Shown piece after piece: positions 1 through 13,169 of a stretch of 64,000 bases of DNA. Positions within the stretch are counted from its first letter, which is position 1. Each line of letters opens with the position of its first letter. The stretch is from Mermis nigrescens (taxonomy: Eukaryota; Nematoda; Enoplea; Mermithida; Mermithidae). Where the stretch lies: NCBI GenBank assembly GCA_036768485.1, contig JAVLUZ010000342.1, positions 1,205,789 through 1,269,788 on the forward strand, in the 5' to 3' direction. The notes below the pieces were generated by a model. The model searched no databases, had not been told where the DNA came from, and saw only the letters and a program-made list of their open reading frames with translations. The position numbers and the translations under genes were made by a program.

Positions 1-107
1 TGCTTTGATTTTCTGTAGATCGGCGTAGGTAAGCGCTCTGACATTAACCGTGGATTGACCGTTGGTCGATTCCTTCCAAAATTCGTCGCCAAAGATGTCC
101 CCGTTGC
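1..107 (-). CDS. eag: EAG exon 12 on the opposite strand (partial): second half of cNBD
   Basis: Minus strand, acceptor TTTATTTAG|GC at 108-109. Joined to the G left by exon 11 it reads [18 protein letters not shown] then [18 protein letters not shown], the beta-roll continuation of the EAG cNBD (G-D-x-F-G-D and N-V-R-A-L-T-Y are family motifs). The exon runs off the left edge of the window, so the rest of the C-terminus, including the coiled-coil tetramerisation region, lies outside. Confidence 0.93.
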
Positions 108-723
108 CTAAATAAAATTTCAAAATTAGTAGCTAAATTATTAATAAAGCTATAGGGCATGAACTTCTGGATGGAAACAAGAATTTGGCCCGAAAAAATC
201 AAGAAAAAATTTAAAAATTTAGGCTTCTAGTAATAAAGTCTAATAAAAAACAATATGCCAGTTAATAGCAGAAGTACAGCTAAATAAGCTAGCTTCTGTT
301 GAAAAAAGTTCAAGGCTTTCCCATGACTTCCGATTGAAAATGACGGCATGCTTAATTGTACACGAAAATTGCAATTCTACTGATTAAAAATTCATGTGTC
401 TTTTCCACAGTCCGCATGGATAAACAAAGCATCGAAATTCTTTATTTTAGCATTTCTGGCCTTAAAATGCAATGAAAACTTCCAAGAAAACAACTGAAAC
501 CAACAGAAAGTTACATTACAAATTTTACAGCAGCACACATACTCAGCAATACCAATTATCGGTATAACATGTAAAAGAATGTTTCAATGACTAGTATATA
601 ATTCGATGGCACGAGTACGATTCAAATAATTAAGATATGTCGTTATTTGGAAATTTATGTAATAAAATTATAGCATGTCGGACCGAAATAATAGGGCCCA
701 AGCTAACAAATAGTAGCACTGAC

Positions 724-976
724 CGAGGATAGCAACCACTTCGTCCTCTTGGATGATTTCCAACGATCCAGATTCCACAAACCACAGGGCATCGACTGAT
801 TCTCCCATGTGATACAGCAAGTCACCGGGGGCGCAGTGTTCTGATTGGAAATGCAACGCGAACGCCCTCAAGCAACCGTCCGAAGCCAATCGGAAACAAC
901 TATGCTTGTTGAACACTTTTCTCGTCAAATGAACGCAGATATCGGCCTTAAGATCCTTGGGGCAATAGCTCAGCAC
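724..976 (-). CDS. eag: EAG exon 11 on the opposite strand: C-linker end and cNBD
   Basis: On the minus strand, acceptor GTGCTTCAG|GTG and donor CTCG|GTCAGT frame 253 bp that read [20 protein letters not shown], then [39 protein letters not shown] and [16 protein letters not shown]. This is the last part of the C-linker and the first beta-roll of the cyclic-nucleotide-binding homology domain of an EAG channel. EAG domains do not bind cyclic nucleotide but are closed by the protein's own intrinsic ligand (family knowledge). It starts in phase 0, exactly the phase and residue needed after exon 10 at 50798. The one leftover base joins the next exon as Gly. Confidence 0.95.
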
Positions 977-1002
977 CTGAAGCACGAAGCAACTTGTGAC
1001 CA

Positions 1003-1250
1003 GATACGCATGTGGGAAGAGGGGTTTTGGAAAAATTGAGAGCCCTGGATTTGAAAAATGGGGATTTTCTAGGAAAAATGAGGCAACAAGAAGGCCAAAA
1101 CTGGATAGAATTTTAAATTTTCTTCTGAATTGCTTGAAATTGACTACAAACTGCATAATAACGTAATTTTACCGCCATTTAAGCACTAATACCAGTGTTC
1201 ATAATCATTTTGGCCAGAAAATCTCAGTTTTGACCCTTTCCCAGACCAGG
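1003..1250. repeat. MITE-like family C, copy 1
   Basis: The block begins CAGATACGCATGTGGG and contains the family landmarks AATGAGGCAA, TTGAAATTGAC.AC.AACTG, ATAACG and CCAGACC. It resembles blocks at 3786-4125, 54838-55110 and 59540-59835. It sits immediately upstream of the acceptor of EAG exon 11. Boundaries are by eye. Confidence 0.6.
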
Positions 1251-1870
1251 ACCCGGTTGCGGAGCTCTTATAAGTTTTAGGAGCTATTAGTTAGGAGTAA
1301 ATCGGGTTGTAGATGTTAGATGTAACTTACTCCTATAGGATCGTAGGATTAAATTTAGAGTAAGGCTAAGAGTAAAAAACTGGTTATCTAGGAGTACAAA
1401 TAAGATTGGGCTGCAGATGTCTAGGATTGAATTCTAGAAATAAGTTTACTCCTGGTCTTGTGTACAATTTTTTACAATTTTTCATTTATTTGTCTTGCAA
1501 TTTCATCGCAATTTATTATTTCAGCAATAATGAAAACGATTTAATTGCGTTCAGGAAGCGTTTATTTAAGCCCCGGATTAATTTTGATTTTTAGACAACA
1601 GACTAAGCTGAATCATCGATTTACTGTATCATGCACTCTTAGTTCTACATTTTTTACTCCTAGGTCATTATTCCTAAACCACTTCTAGCCAGGAGCTCGG
1701 AGAAACAACGTCGATCGCTCCTAAATTTACACCTTGAACTTACTCTTAACCTAGGAATGTTAAATGCAACTTATTTTAAAAGGTTTTCTAGCTTAGGAGT
1801 GAAGTTTACTCCTAGAATCCAAGCTCCTGAACTCCAAGACATCTGCAGGTCATCCCCTTCTCTTGACTAT
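1247..1870. repeat. Palindromic non-autonomous element with TAGGAGT words
   Basis: The motif TAGGAGTAAA and its complement TTTACTCCTA recur many times (for example around 1290, 1335, 1390, 1445, 1660, 1795 and 1810), including the near-perfect palindrome CTAGGAGTGAAGTTTACTCC. There is no coding sequence. It is probably a small DNA transposon derivative; no target duplication was identified. Confidence 0.5.
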
Positions 1871-2296
1871 GCTGTGCATCCTTTAAGAGGTTCGAAGAGT
1901 TTTAACCCCCTTGAGGTTTTCACTTCCTATAATTCGCGATTTTCCAGAAAATCCGTCGCAAAGGTGCTGTTTTGAATGTTTGTAGCGATTTGTTTGCTTA
2001 AAAACCAACTTTTCGGCACTCCACGCCATATATTCGTTTTTTGACAACATTCGTTTAGTTTAACCTAATTATTTATTTTTTCCACTCAAATTTTATGTTT
2101 TTACGCTTCAGAAATTTAGAGCATAGTCAAAAACGCCGAAAATGAAATTTTTGACGCCTAATCACCGTTTTTGACCAAAAAAGCACTTCTTAGACATTGT
2201 CAGTTTAGGAGTCAACCAGAGAGCTTTTCCGAGATAAAATGATCGCGAAAATTGATATTAAGGTTAGAATGGCGTAAAAGCTATCACCTGTGAATC

Positions 2297-3628
2297 GGGG
2301 CCCAGTTGCAATATCGCAGATAAGCGCGAAGCTCGAGATTATCTCAAACTTTTGATCGGGAACTCGGTTGCAATAAGATCGCACTTTTCTCGAGCTAGAG
2401 CTAATCTTAAATTCGCGATTGTCTCGAGCTTGAAATAATAGCAAGTGAGTTGCAATATGATTTTGCCAATTTTTAATGCCGAGCTTACGATTAATTCGTG
2501 ATGGAAAAATTAATCCTGCTCGTGAGACAGGATTAACACACAGCAAAACAGAGCCTTTTCGTGAATTCAAAATGAGCGTACGTCGACTTTTCATTCGTGC
2601 ATTTACTTTATACATCCAGAACATAACAAAATCGGCTTATCTGAGATTATTCCAAGTTTTTAAAGTGTTTCAATCAAAAAACCCAGAAAATCTACTTTTA
2701 GCCTATAAGAGCTGTATTCGACTATTCCTTGAATATTGCTCTATTATTTGGTTAGAATATGTTCAGAAATATTTTACCAATCGCGTTTTGAGGGATAGAG
2801 CCTTGAATTATAAGGAATGGTTAGCCAGGCTCACCCTGGATTCACTAGAAGAACGGAGAATGAAAATCGATCTGAATGAAACTTTCGAATATCTAAAGAA
2901 CATCGATAAAAGGAAATTTTCTGAAATTTTCGAAGTTTTAAAGAACCGCTTTAGGATTGATCAAAATATCCTGTTTATCAACTACTCCAGAACTGAAATT
3001 GGGAAAAATTGGTTTGGTAACCGAGTATGCAAATGGTGGAATTCATTACCTCACGAAACTAGATGCTCAGACTCTTTAAACTCTTTTATTAATAAGTTAG
3101 AAAAAAACGACCTAAAAGCTTTATGCCGGGGCCAATTCTAATGGCATCACTGCCCAAGTGACCTCCAGTAAAACATAATATCAATGCGTTTTCCTCCTAT
3201 TTATTTGTAATTGCTTCACATAATCGTAACTAACCAGCACATACTTTCATACTTTAAACGTCATTATAAATTGCGCCATGTTCACACTAATCCGTATTTT
3301 TCTACTACTTTTTTGCATGACTTGTGTTTCTACGAAATAAGCCTAACTCGTAAAGCGATGTTGCAAATTTATGCCACGGCGATTTTCCAATGGTTATTTC
3401 AAGAAAATATTGCCATCAGATTGCACGTTTCTGTACATAAATACGAAAAGTTTCGAGATTATCTAGAGGTTCGCGATTAAAGTTTGAGATTAGCTGAGCG
3501 CGACATCGAGATTTATATTGCAATTGATTTAATCTAATCACGAGCTCGCGCTCAGCTAATACTGAGCATTAAGGATTTAATACTGAGCTCGCGATTATCC
3601 TCAACATTAGACATTGCATCCGGGCCCG
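2297..3628. mobile_element. Composite element with GGGCCC..TTGCAAT inverted ends
   Basis: The left end carries GGGCCCAGTTGCAATA (about 2298). The complement of the right end reads GGGCCCGGATGCAATG (about 3627). The words TTGCAATA and CTCGAG/GAGCTCGCG recur in both subterminal regions. The inside holds a LINE reverse-transcriptase relic, so this is either a DNA element that captured or was invaded by a LINE, or a nested insertion. Element ends are approximate. Confidence 0.5.
2640..3141 (+). pseudogene. LINE (CR1/L2/Jockey-like) reverse transcriptase C-terminal relic
   Basis: An open frame ending at TAA 3141 reads LLLAYKSCIRLFLEYCSIIW, then NYKEWLARLTLDSLEERRMK, and FGNRVCKWWNSLPHETRCSD. This pattern (Y-x-S-x-I-R-x-x-L-E-Y-C, then L-x-L-x-S-L-E-x-R-R, then F-x-N-R-V-x-x-W-N-S-L-P) is the thumb and post-thumb part of non-LTR retrotransposon reverse transcriptases. 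The catalytic palm, including the Y-x-D-D box, and the endonuclease are missing. Residues are also deleted between S-I-I-W and R-F-T. It is a dead 5'-truncated copy that keeps an open frame from 2476. Confidence 0.8.
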
Positions 3629-3785
3629 GGTCTATTTCAATTTGTATTATATCAATTTATTTATATACTTTATTTACATCGACTTATTTACATTATTTAT
3701 CAATGTTTTATTTATTTGAATCACTCCGAGCACATTTGCAAAAAAGTCCATATTTTTTCCTTGTGTTTCCTTTCCTTGTTCTCTA

Positions 3786-4125
3786 GACCAGATATGCACG
3801 TGGGAGAGGTGGAAGGGTCTCTTGATCCATAGGATGGCAAAACAAAAATTCCGCTGGAAGATCACGCAAATGGCTAAAACCGAGCAAAAATAATAATTTT
3901 TTTAGAAACTACTTGAAATCGACCTAAGCGATGAATTATTATCTTATTTTACCGTTTTTGCGATTTTTTCATGAGATTTTTGCACGAAAACAATTTTCCG
4001 AAAGACTTAGGCCCGACCAACCTTTCCAGACCAGCCGTGCCGTATATCATGGTCTAGACTCTAGAGTTTACATGTACTTAGGAATAGGACGGTTTGACCC
4101 ACTCTCTCTCCCCAACGAATGACTA
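3786..4125. repeat. MITE-like family C, copy 2
   Basis: Starts CCAGATATGCACGTGGGAG, then GATGGCAAAACAAAAATTCC, CTTGAAATCGACC and CCAGACCAGCC. Same layout as the copies at 1003, 54838 and 59540, but more diverged. Confidence 0.5.
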
Positions 4126-4149
4126 TTGACTGACCTCCCGTCCCCCGCA

Positions 4150-7100
4150 AAATGGCTGCTAAATTCAGAATGGTCTATTTTCCAAAAAAATCATTGAAAA
4201 CTTTCTTTCTAAGCATATTTAGCGTAAACAATTGAATCTAATTAATAAACTGTACAGCAAAGGTTATTCACACGCAACAAAATTATTAATCGTACGGCTC
4301 ATAGAGTTACATGCCTGCTAGCTATCAGGCACTATTGGGAGGAAATTATTTTAGAAGAGCGGATTCAAAAATGTTCAAAAGTTTTATGCCTAAATAGGAG
4401 TTGGTACATAACTGTAAGTGTTTTTAGGCTAGATTCAAAATCAAGACCTAGTCAATTTTTCCGAAATTAAAAGGGTGATTTAACATCTTAGTGCATTTTT
4501 TCGAATATTTCGAAGTTCTTCTCCGGATGAGTCAGGAAAGCACTTGAGCGCGTCACCCCAGACCCCTATATTTAATTTTTTTAATATTTTTGATTACCAA
4601 AAACTCTAAATCTGGCTTAGGCTACACCACTAAAGGTCGACAAACCATGTTTTATTATATATAATGCGTTACTGTACCTGATCTAAGCATTCAATACAGA
4701 AGCAGTTTTAAAAATTGTAATTGTGCGCCTACCCCTTAACTTCGAACCAAACAAATCTAGCCTATTGAATAAAAAAACTTGCTTTCATGTGAATGCTGTG
4801 AACTAATCCAGGCGAAAGTCGTATCAATCTACATAAATATTTAAATTCATTTGTGGATAGTGTTTATGAATTTTTAAACTTATTCCTTGCAAATTATTGT
4901 TTTAAGACGCTACTTGTTTGTAACCTGTTGTATTGTGAGCAATAAGTGACTCAGACATGAAACCCTTTTTTAGGTCGAAATAAACAATGTCTTTGTAATG
5001 AATTTGGGACAACATTAAGAAGGCGGTAGGCAGCAGAAGACAAAGAGAATCGTATTATAGCTAGTGAATCCTTAAGTGCGAATTTCGTCAAAGCAAATGC
5101 GTATGACTTCAAATGCAGCACTTATTCTCTTTTAAGTATTGGCGTGATTATCTTCTAGGATTTGTTCATGAATCAGTTCGAATTTAAAAAATGTGTATGC
5201 AAAAGATATAGTCGAATTCACATTAGATATTAGCTCATTTGTGTTGCTACAAATTTTTGTTTGAATTTATGGTCCTCTAGCAATATTGGTATTGGCATTT
5301 ATTTCAAATAGGGTTGATTTAAGTATAATGCAATAAATTAAAAAAAATTATGCGCTAATGATACGCAAATGACGAGCTGTATGAATTTGTGAACAGTTTA
5401 ATGCATATATTTTGGATACCTATAGCAGTGAAGCTACAGATCAGTGGAAATTGCATATTTTGGTATTCAATAATAGTTCGGCAATTATTTAGTTTGAAGT
5501 TTATTTATTTAATTTACCTAAAAACAAGATTTCTCTCTTAGGCTGAAGAGATGTGACGGAGATATAAACATTGTAACAAAGACTTTATGGTTCAAATTTA
5601 AGTACTATGTTTATATTTATCGTTAATATTTACTATTGCAACCTGCCAACCACGCTACTTAGTGAGCAAAATTTTATCCGCACCAATTTTCCAGTATCCT
5701 CCTCTCAAAACATCAACTACTCGGGCTCTTTCCCACTTCTGCGCAATATGTTCATAAAAATATGTATCCACTACAACATCAACTATACTGGTTGAACACA
5801 AAAACATTCAATTCCTACTGATCTGAAGCTACACTGCTACAAACCTTTTAGAGTCAGCTCTATGACGCAGATGTGCTGCAACAATGCCCTCTTATTATGT
5901 TTCAAATCTGCAAAATTTAGGACTTTATGCAAAAAAACAGAGCAAAAGCCCTCTTCTCTATCAAGCTATTTATATGTTCCGATTTCGGAAAGTTGGCTTC
6001 TCAATGTATATTTTGCTAAATTTCATGTTCTGTCACGTTTTTCAAAAGATATGAGATTTAAGCGATCTGCTACAAACTTTGATAAAACAAGTAATCTTAA
6101 ATGTCAAATTGTTAAAAAGAGAGAGTACAAGGGTGTGGTTTCGTGTATTTGAACCACATGGGAACCAAACAGCCTCAGAATCCCAAGAAACTTTCAGTGG
6201 ACACTATAACTCTACTCTGATTTTTTATTAGGTCTTGCTTGCTTTCTTAATGCCATTGAATAATGTCTGGCTAAGATAAGTAAAAAGCTATTATTGAGCA
6301 CATACAATAAATCAGAAACCATGAATCAAGATATGCGACATAGGAGAAAGCCAGAACGTAATATAGTCGTTTTGGCAGATTGCATACAGTTTTTGATATC
6401 AATAGTGAAAATTCACAGTGAATGAAAGTAAGCCTAGAAATCATATGCTAATTCATTTTAACATTTAACTGTTTACAAATGTCATTGATAGTCCAATTGA
6501 CTTACACTCAAAGTTCAGTAATATTGCTAGCATGCTTCTGAAAAATTGAAGAATGTTAGAAATCAGGAGTTATATAACGTTTGATAAAGTACAGTGTAAG
6601 TCCTACAAATCAAAAACATGTGATCTTGAGCATTAATTTATGAAAATTTGTCTCTAAGCCTTTGAAGATTCACGGTTCTAAAAGTAATAGTACAGGATAT
6701 AAAGGCAAACTAAGATGGGGCAGGTAATTCCTGGAAAAGGACATGCAATTATTTACAGGAAGACATGAATTTTTGCTTAAAAACCGTCATAAATCGAATG
6801 CTGCATTCTTATTTAATCGTCAAAACCCAGAATCAAGTAAAGAATCGTGCAAACCTGCATTGAATATTCTGAATATATGCATTGGAGCTATAAAGAATGC
6901 TTACAGTGCTCTAGAGAATTGAAGGAATGCATGAGAGGTCACTAAAGAGCATAGCCGAGGTTACATATGCTGTCCCATAGATTTTGTTCTCTTCCCAGGA
7001 ATTCAACATTTTTGTGCTCCTTTGAGCTAACGTTTCTAAATGGAAACATCAATATACATTTGACCATAACTTTTAATGAGCAACCAAATGAAATTAAAAG

Positions 7101-8180
7101 CATAACAAAATTATTAAAAAACTCTGCAATGTCTGCATCACATTAAACATATATAATTTCATTTGTGGATTGCTTAAACTTGCTAAATTTTTGCTATTTT
7201 TGTATAATTTGAGGCAACATAGCATAGCACAAACTTACAATTGGCTTTGAAATTTCTCTCACAGGATAGGCAAATGTCTTGTTTGTAGTGGAAGTCTATT
7301 TAATAGCATATCTAATGATGTAGAAATCTACTTAAAAGTTATAGTGTGTGGAATTGTCTCTTAAGTGTGTAGAAATAGGTTATATTGTTACGGAAAATAC
7401 CCTTTTTGTATATATATCTTTATTGTACACGAGTCTACAGTAATCAACGTCTTTTGAATAACAAACAGTCTCGCTTCAGTTGGGACACATTCCACATAAT
7501 GCAAGGTCACCTACAGTGAAATCTATGTGAAACCTTATTCAAGATTCTCGTTATAATACATTTAAGTGTGTGAGTATGTACACGTTTGTCTAACAGGACT
7601 GTAAATCTGTCTGACTTGTCTGTAGCTGTAATACATCTATGTATTTACTGTATGCCTCTTTCCGTTGCACCGACAATATACACACAGCAATTACTTATAT
7701 TAGCCGTAGCACACATATACGAATAAGTCCACCAAAACAATTTGACAGGATATACATGTAATTGCCTCATTGAATTTAGGAACGTTATTCTTAAACATGT
7801 CAACTGTGCCTAATTGCTTATTGTTAAATGGTAAAGCTTTCTCACTTGATGATACATTAGCTAACAGAAATTAGCCATAAAACTTATGACGGTTTGTAAC
7901 AGTTATAGTTTTCTTAAATGGGAAATAATGCAGAGACGTATTTCCGACTTTAAAAGGATGTAAATGAAACTTCAACTGATTCAAACAAATCCAAACTGAG
8001 ATTTAACAGAAAATAACGCAGTGACGTTTTCGATTTTTAAATAAGGACATACACAGGGACATCATCAACTCATCAACTAAAAGTGGATCAAAAAGGTCCA
8101 AAAATTATAAGAAAACTGTCTAGACAAAACTTGCAATGTTTAAAGAAAACTCGACAAGACTTAAATTTACCAACGGCTAG
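4150..8180. other. No gene or recognised element seen
   Basis: Four kilobases of AT-rich DNA. Short open frames at 5607-5795 and 5862-6152 show no family motif, no splice context and no codon pattern unlike the background. If the EAG gene is restored to one strand, this stretch is intron. Confidence 0.6.
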
Positions 8181-8188
8181 CAAAAAAT

Positions 8189-10180
8189 ATGCTTGACGCA
8201 AACACATTAGAACGAATTATACTTGATACATTAGGCAATATTGTAGGACAAAGGCTACAAAACTTTCAGAATACTGTACATAATGTGGCACAAAATATCA
8301 ATCCTGTCAACATAAACAACATACGTCTTTCAAACGTCGCAAAACAATTCAGGATTCAGTGTCATAAAAGCTCCTCAATTTTTTAGGCAACTCAGGAGAA
8401 CATTTAACAGAATGATGTGAAAAATTGGAGCAATACTTAGCTTTGCAAGGCATACATAACACAGATGATGAATTAAAACACATAGCTTTTGAATCGTTTT
8501 TAAGCGAGTCAAGCTTTAGCAACTTATGAGGACATAAAGAACTCACCTTTACCTCACACATACGATGTATTCAAAAATGCATTGGAAACTAGCATTTCCT
8601 GAAAATCGTGACTTTGACACTACAGCAGCCCAGATTCTCATTGATCGGAAACAGAGACGTTCCAGAAAAAAGTATCTGAATACTTAAGTTGAGCTAAAAA
8701 CGCTCAGCTAAATGCGCTTTATCCGACATTAGATGCTGGCGCTCTAGATGCAGTTGTTAAAGCTTGTATTTTTGCATGGTTTTATCAGCAGAAATATGAG
8801 ACGCTTCTCAAGTTTTGCGAAGTGTCAAAGTTAAAAGAAGTTTTGAGAGCAGCAACTTATGCTGCAATGCAGATAGTATGCAAAGAAATGCTTCCAAGCA
8901 TTACCAAAACGCATGATTCAACATTCCCAGGCAATTCACAACTCGAAAAATAATTTTGAAAATACAGTAGAAAAACTTGCTAAACAACTCTAAGTGTTGA
9001 CTTCAGTCACTACAAAATTTGCAGACAAATCGTTAATCAAACATGTGTGCAATTGCACTCAACCACAACTGCAATAGTAATGAACAAACAGCATTCAAAT
9101 GCAGAAATTTTTCAGAGTTTGTGAAAAGAACGAATCATAACACTAATAAGAATGCAGAATTAAGTTGCAGAATGTGTTCCGCGTGCAGGTCATAAAAGCT
9201 CAGAACTGCAGACAGACAAACTGAACACAATCAAATTGAGCTTACCCCGCTCAAAACCAAACTTGCAGCTCAAACCAGCAGTTCAATTCTTTTTTCCGTC
9301 GGCCGCAACAAAATTTTAACAGGCAACAAGTGCCAATCACAAATACGCAAACCGCAAACACACAAAATCAGTTGCAAAAAGCCGAAGTCAAAATCGCATA
9401 AATGTGGTAGATTTAGACCCTGACGATCCGAATCTTTTTGTTTTCGAAAATACTAACACAACCGTCATTACAGCTCCCAATGTTGCCAAGACAATTGTCT
9501 GTGGCAATGACAAAAATCGATGTATTTGTCCATGACGAGGACGAAATCGCATGAGATTAGTCAAAATTGAGCAAGATTCGGAGTTCTTTACTGCCAGTTA
9601 TTGATGTGCCAGTTGGATTGGAGACTCAGGCTTAAATTAGGCTTAATAAATCGATAAAATCGGAATCCTTAGAGCTGGCAAAACATCGTCCATTATTGCA
9701 TCAAGCAAGCGCTGGAAAAATTGAAGCGCATCATAATTGCTCCAAATTATTGAAATGCAAAAAGTGACAAATCTGGTCGTTTGCGGCATATTTTGCATCA
9801 TCAAGCGTCACAAAATATCATTTGCTTTCCACTTTGCTCTCCAGAGGCGACGGCAAAACAGCTCATTGCTCGCGTCCAACTTTGTTTCCAGTGATTCAAA
9901 AGACCAAAAATTATCATCAACAACGTCCAGTTTTATTGGAAAATCCTTTTGTTGCGCAAAGGCTTATTTTTCGCCGATGAAATGAAAAAAATGACGTCAA
10001 CTCCATGGAAATAAATCCTTGCGTTGACGAAAATCTTTGATCTCGGCATCCCGTTTTGTTGGAAACTCTGACAATGGAAATCGCAAAATGTGAGGAATCC
10101 GAAAATGTTGTATCATCTAGCCTGCTGGCAGGTTGCAATGACTTTCTGCTCAGATACAACAAAAATCGCTTGCGCACTTT
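8189..10180 (+). pseudogene. Decayed retrotransposon gag-like region
   Basis: Reading across frames gives a gag-like succession. A short intact start reads MLDANTLERIILDTLGNIVG (8189). It is followed in another frame by LEQYLALQGIHNTDDELKHI, then DIKNSPLPHTYDVFKNALET, a segment with LNALYPTLDAG-like spacing (about 8700), a cysteine/histidine patch near 9175 that may be a zinc knuckle, and VVDLDPDDPNLFVFENTN (about 9400). More than ten stops and frameshifts interrupt it. No protease, reverse transcriptase or long terminal repeat was identified. The gag assignment rests on the pattern of the capsid-like part and is moderate only. Confidence 0.45.
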
Positions 10181-10199
10181 TATGAAATCTGCATAGGTA

Positions 10200-11900
10200 C
10201 ATCTACTTGTATTTAAGTTTACTTAATTATTTTATTTATTTATTCTACGAACAACAATCACTTTATGTATTCAGAAAATTAAAGTAAACAACTGGCACAT
10301 AAATATGAAGCCAGAACGAACTTTCTAGAAAAGTAAATATGATGGGTTGTGCAAAACCTCAAAATTTGAGGAAAATATAGATTTAAGGAGGAATTTCAAG
10401 TAAATCGTCGCGTTTTTATAAACTTCAGGCACGCTATAGATATGACAAAATTGTTTCGAACCAGCTTCACTAATGTTCACTTTCTTCATTGAATATCAGT
10501 TTATCGAGGAAACCTGAGTACCATACATATGTGCTTAAGATTATGCTATTTGAACAACTTTTGTCGGATGAGTGATGATATTCGGAATTTGCTATGAGGC
10601 CAGACATTAAAATATTATGGCCGCAAGCACAAGACAGTGCCATGTAAAAGAATTTTGTATGTATCGACGACAGCATCTTCGAACTAAATTGACATATTGA
10701 CATGATAACTAATCTACACTAAGACAGCTACGCACACTCAGAGAGAAATCCTTTATTCTTTAGCTCCTCTGCTTGACACAAGAAGACAACAACATGTAAG
10801 AGATAGGTACCGCGAGTAGTAATCCCCGGACCTTCTGGCTCTAGCTAATGGTTAAGCATAGCACATGCTTAAGCATAGACTCCAAAATTGTAGGCCCAAA
10901 GCGCCTACAATTGGGTCCCTACTACACAATAAAGCACAAAAGTAAAGGCATGAAGCGCCGGATCTGGGGCTGCTACACTCCCTGAAGCAAAAGCGCAAAA
11001 GGCCAAGTTCGGATCCTATGCGGGCGCAGAATGTCTAACTTCTCCCTAGGTCGCATTAGCCCATCAGGTACAGGAGTGCCAATTTTCCAGTAAGGCCATC
11101 AGAATAAAGATAACAACATTGAACTGACTAATCACTAGGCGGCATATACGCACATACTATAATACAGTTTTATTAGAGCAGTAAACTATTTGCCCTACCG
11201 ACTCAAGCTAAGTAATCATAATTCAAAGGGGAATTTTACAGAAGCAAAATAGCATTGAAATTCAAACGGTCACTGGCATCCAGCTGTTGACCCTGTATTA
11301 CAAAAAATAGGTCTAACTCAAGCTACGTTTTTCATTATTCAGAAAGAGCACAAAAGGAAAATGGATCGCAGAAATTCATATTAAACTGCAGTTGTCAACT
11401 CAAGCTAGGTTTCTATTATTCAGAAAAAAAACAAAATGTTATATAGAAATTCAAACGTTATATTTTCAAAATTCGCATATACATATCAAGTCAAAATATG
11501 CTGCCCCTGCAGGAAGTTTCTACAATATTTCATCAAAATTCAAAGGAATCTATCATAGAAAAGTATATATAATTTTGATTTTATATTCAAAATTTTACTT
11601 TTAAAGCTGTGCAATGTTTTTTTATATCCTCTTGTTATCTGATTTTTGCTCATGTTCTTATTTCTTTTAGGCGTCGAGTCCAATCCGCTATTTAGAGAAA
11701 AAATGGCGAATTTAATATGGCCAAGCTTATCAAAATGGTCGAAAAATTTGTACAAAGAGAAGGCTTATCAGCATAATATTGAACACCAGCTGACGGGTTG
11801 GAAAAAGATCACTGTGTTTTGGCCATTCGCCAGTCAATTTGAACATCGTTTAAATAAAGAAAGACTTTGCCTAACTCCTACATTGTAAAGTCATTTGACG
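10200..11900. other. No supported gene; GC-richer patch at 10790-11060
   Basis: AT-rich except for 10790-11060. That patch contains a pair of self-complementary blocks around 10886-10920 (GTAGGCCCAAAGCGCCTACA) and might be part of an old repeat or LTR. An 80-codon open frame at 11646-11888 has no recognisable motif and no supporting signal, so I do not call it a gene. Confidence 0.45.
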
Positions 11901-11904
11901 AGTT

Positions 11905-12375
11905 GAAGGGTAAGATAGATTTTTATTTTTTGAAAATTTAATTTTAAATATACTGACAATGTTATACATTTGTAGAATTTATTTCTACATAAAAAATATA
12001 AACTTCTTGCATGCTTCAAAAAGTAAATTCAATTTCTTCTATGTACGAAACTTGTTTAGTTATTTAGGCAGTAAGGTATATTTTTATTTTTCTCGATAAA
12101 TTAATCTTGAATGTACTTATAATGTTTCACATTTGTCAGAATTTATTGAAGTTGAATTTTTTTACTTCAAAATAGTATAAACATTTTTGCGTAATTTTGA
12201 AAGTAAATTCAGTCTCTCCTACGTACGAAACTTCTTTAAAGACTTAGACAGTAAGATATATTTTTTTCAGATGAATTAATTTTAGATATACTTATGTTGT
12301 TTCACATTGTCTTTAACTGATTTTTTAACTAAAAATAGTATAAACATCTTGCGTACTTTTAAAATTAAATTCATT
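11905..12375. repeat. Tandem repeat, about 2.8 units of 163-180 bp
   Basis: Units begin GTAAGATAGATTTTTATT (11909), GTAAGGTATATTTTTATT (12072) and GTAAGATATATTTTTTTC (12252). Each continues with ATACTTATAATGTTTCACAT-type sequence, then AGTATAAACATTTTTGCGTA, and ends near TACGTACGAAACTT. Confidence 0.75.
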
Positions 12376-12747
12376 TTTGTGTATAAAATACCATTCATTA
12401 CTGATTATACAAGTACTACAAATTTTATACCACTTGAGTGTTTAAGTAAATATTTCACAATTTTAGAATAAATATACTTCGTAAAGTATAATGTGTTCAA
12501 AATGAATAATTTATAAAAAATTATTTTTAAAAGCGCAAGAAGCAAATAAACATCATTTGTGCTGGCTATTAGAATGAAATGTTTATAAATTAAGACTTAT
12601 TTTAAGACAACAAAAAAGGAAAGTACATAATTTGATCAATGGAAAATGATTTTTAGGGTTTTGGTGATGGGCGAATGGTCTTTTATATTGTGTTTACTGC
12701 GTATTTCGTTTTTCGAATTCAATATGTTGTTGAAGGGCAGGGAGTTA

Positions 12748-12901
<154 letters not shown>

Positions 12902-13169
12902 TGGTAAAACCAGTCAACCAGTCCATAGCAAAGTACCAGAAAGATAAAGCTGAGGCGGTACAGGTATCAATTAACGTGAAATTTCATGTAGGTATTTTTA
13001 TCCAGCAGCACTGTTTACTTAACACGACAAGTACTGTAACTTAAAAAAACAGCAAAAAGACGCCTGCTATGTATACCATCATATGCACCCACTGAATTTA
13101 CCTAATTAATTGGATTATCCGCCTGCCGCACACTGCTGTTTACATATCACATACAACTATACTGCGCGA

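Noticed and set aside
1..976. A second, paralogous EAG gene at the left edge
   Set aside because: The two exons supply precisely the residues missing from the + strand gene, with matching phase and no overlap; a paralogue would be expected to overlap.
845..1039. Plus-strand open frame at 845-1039
   Set aside because: Antisense to EAG exon 11, which is certain on the minus strand.
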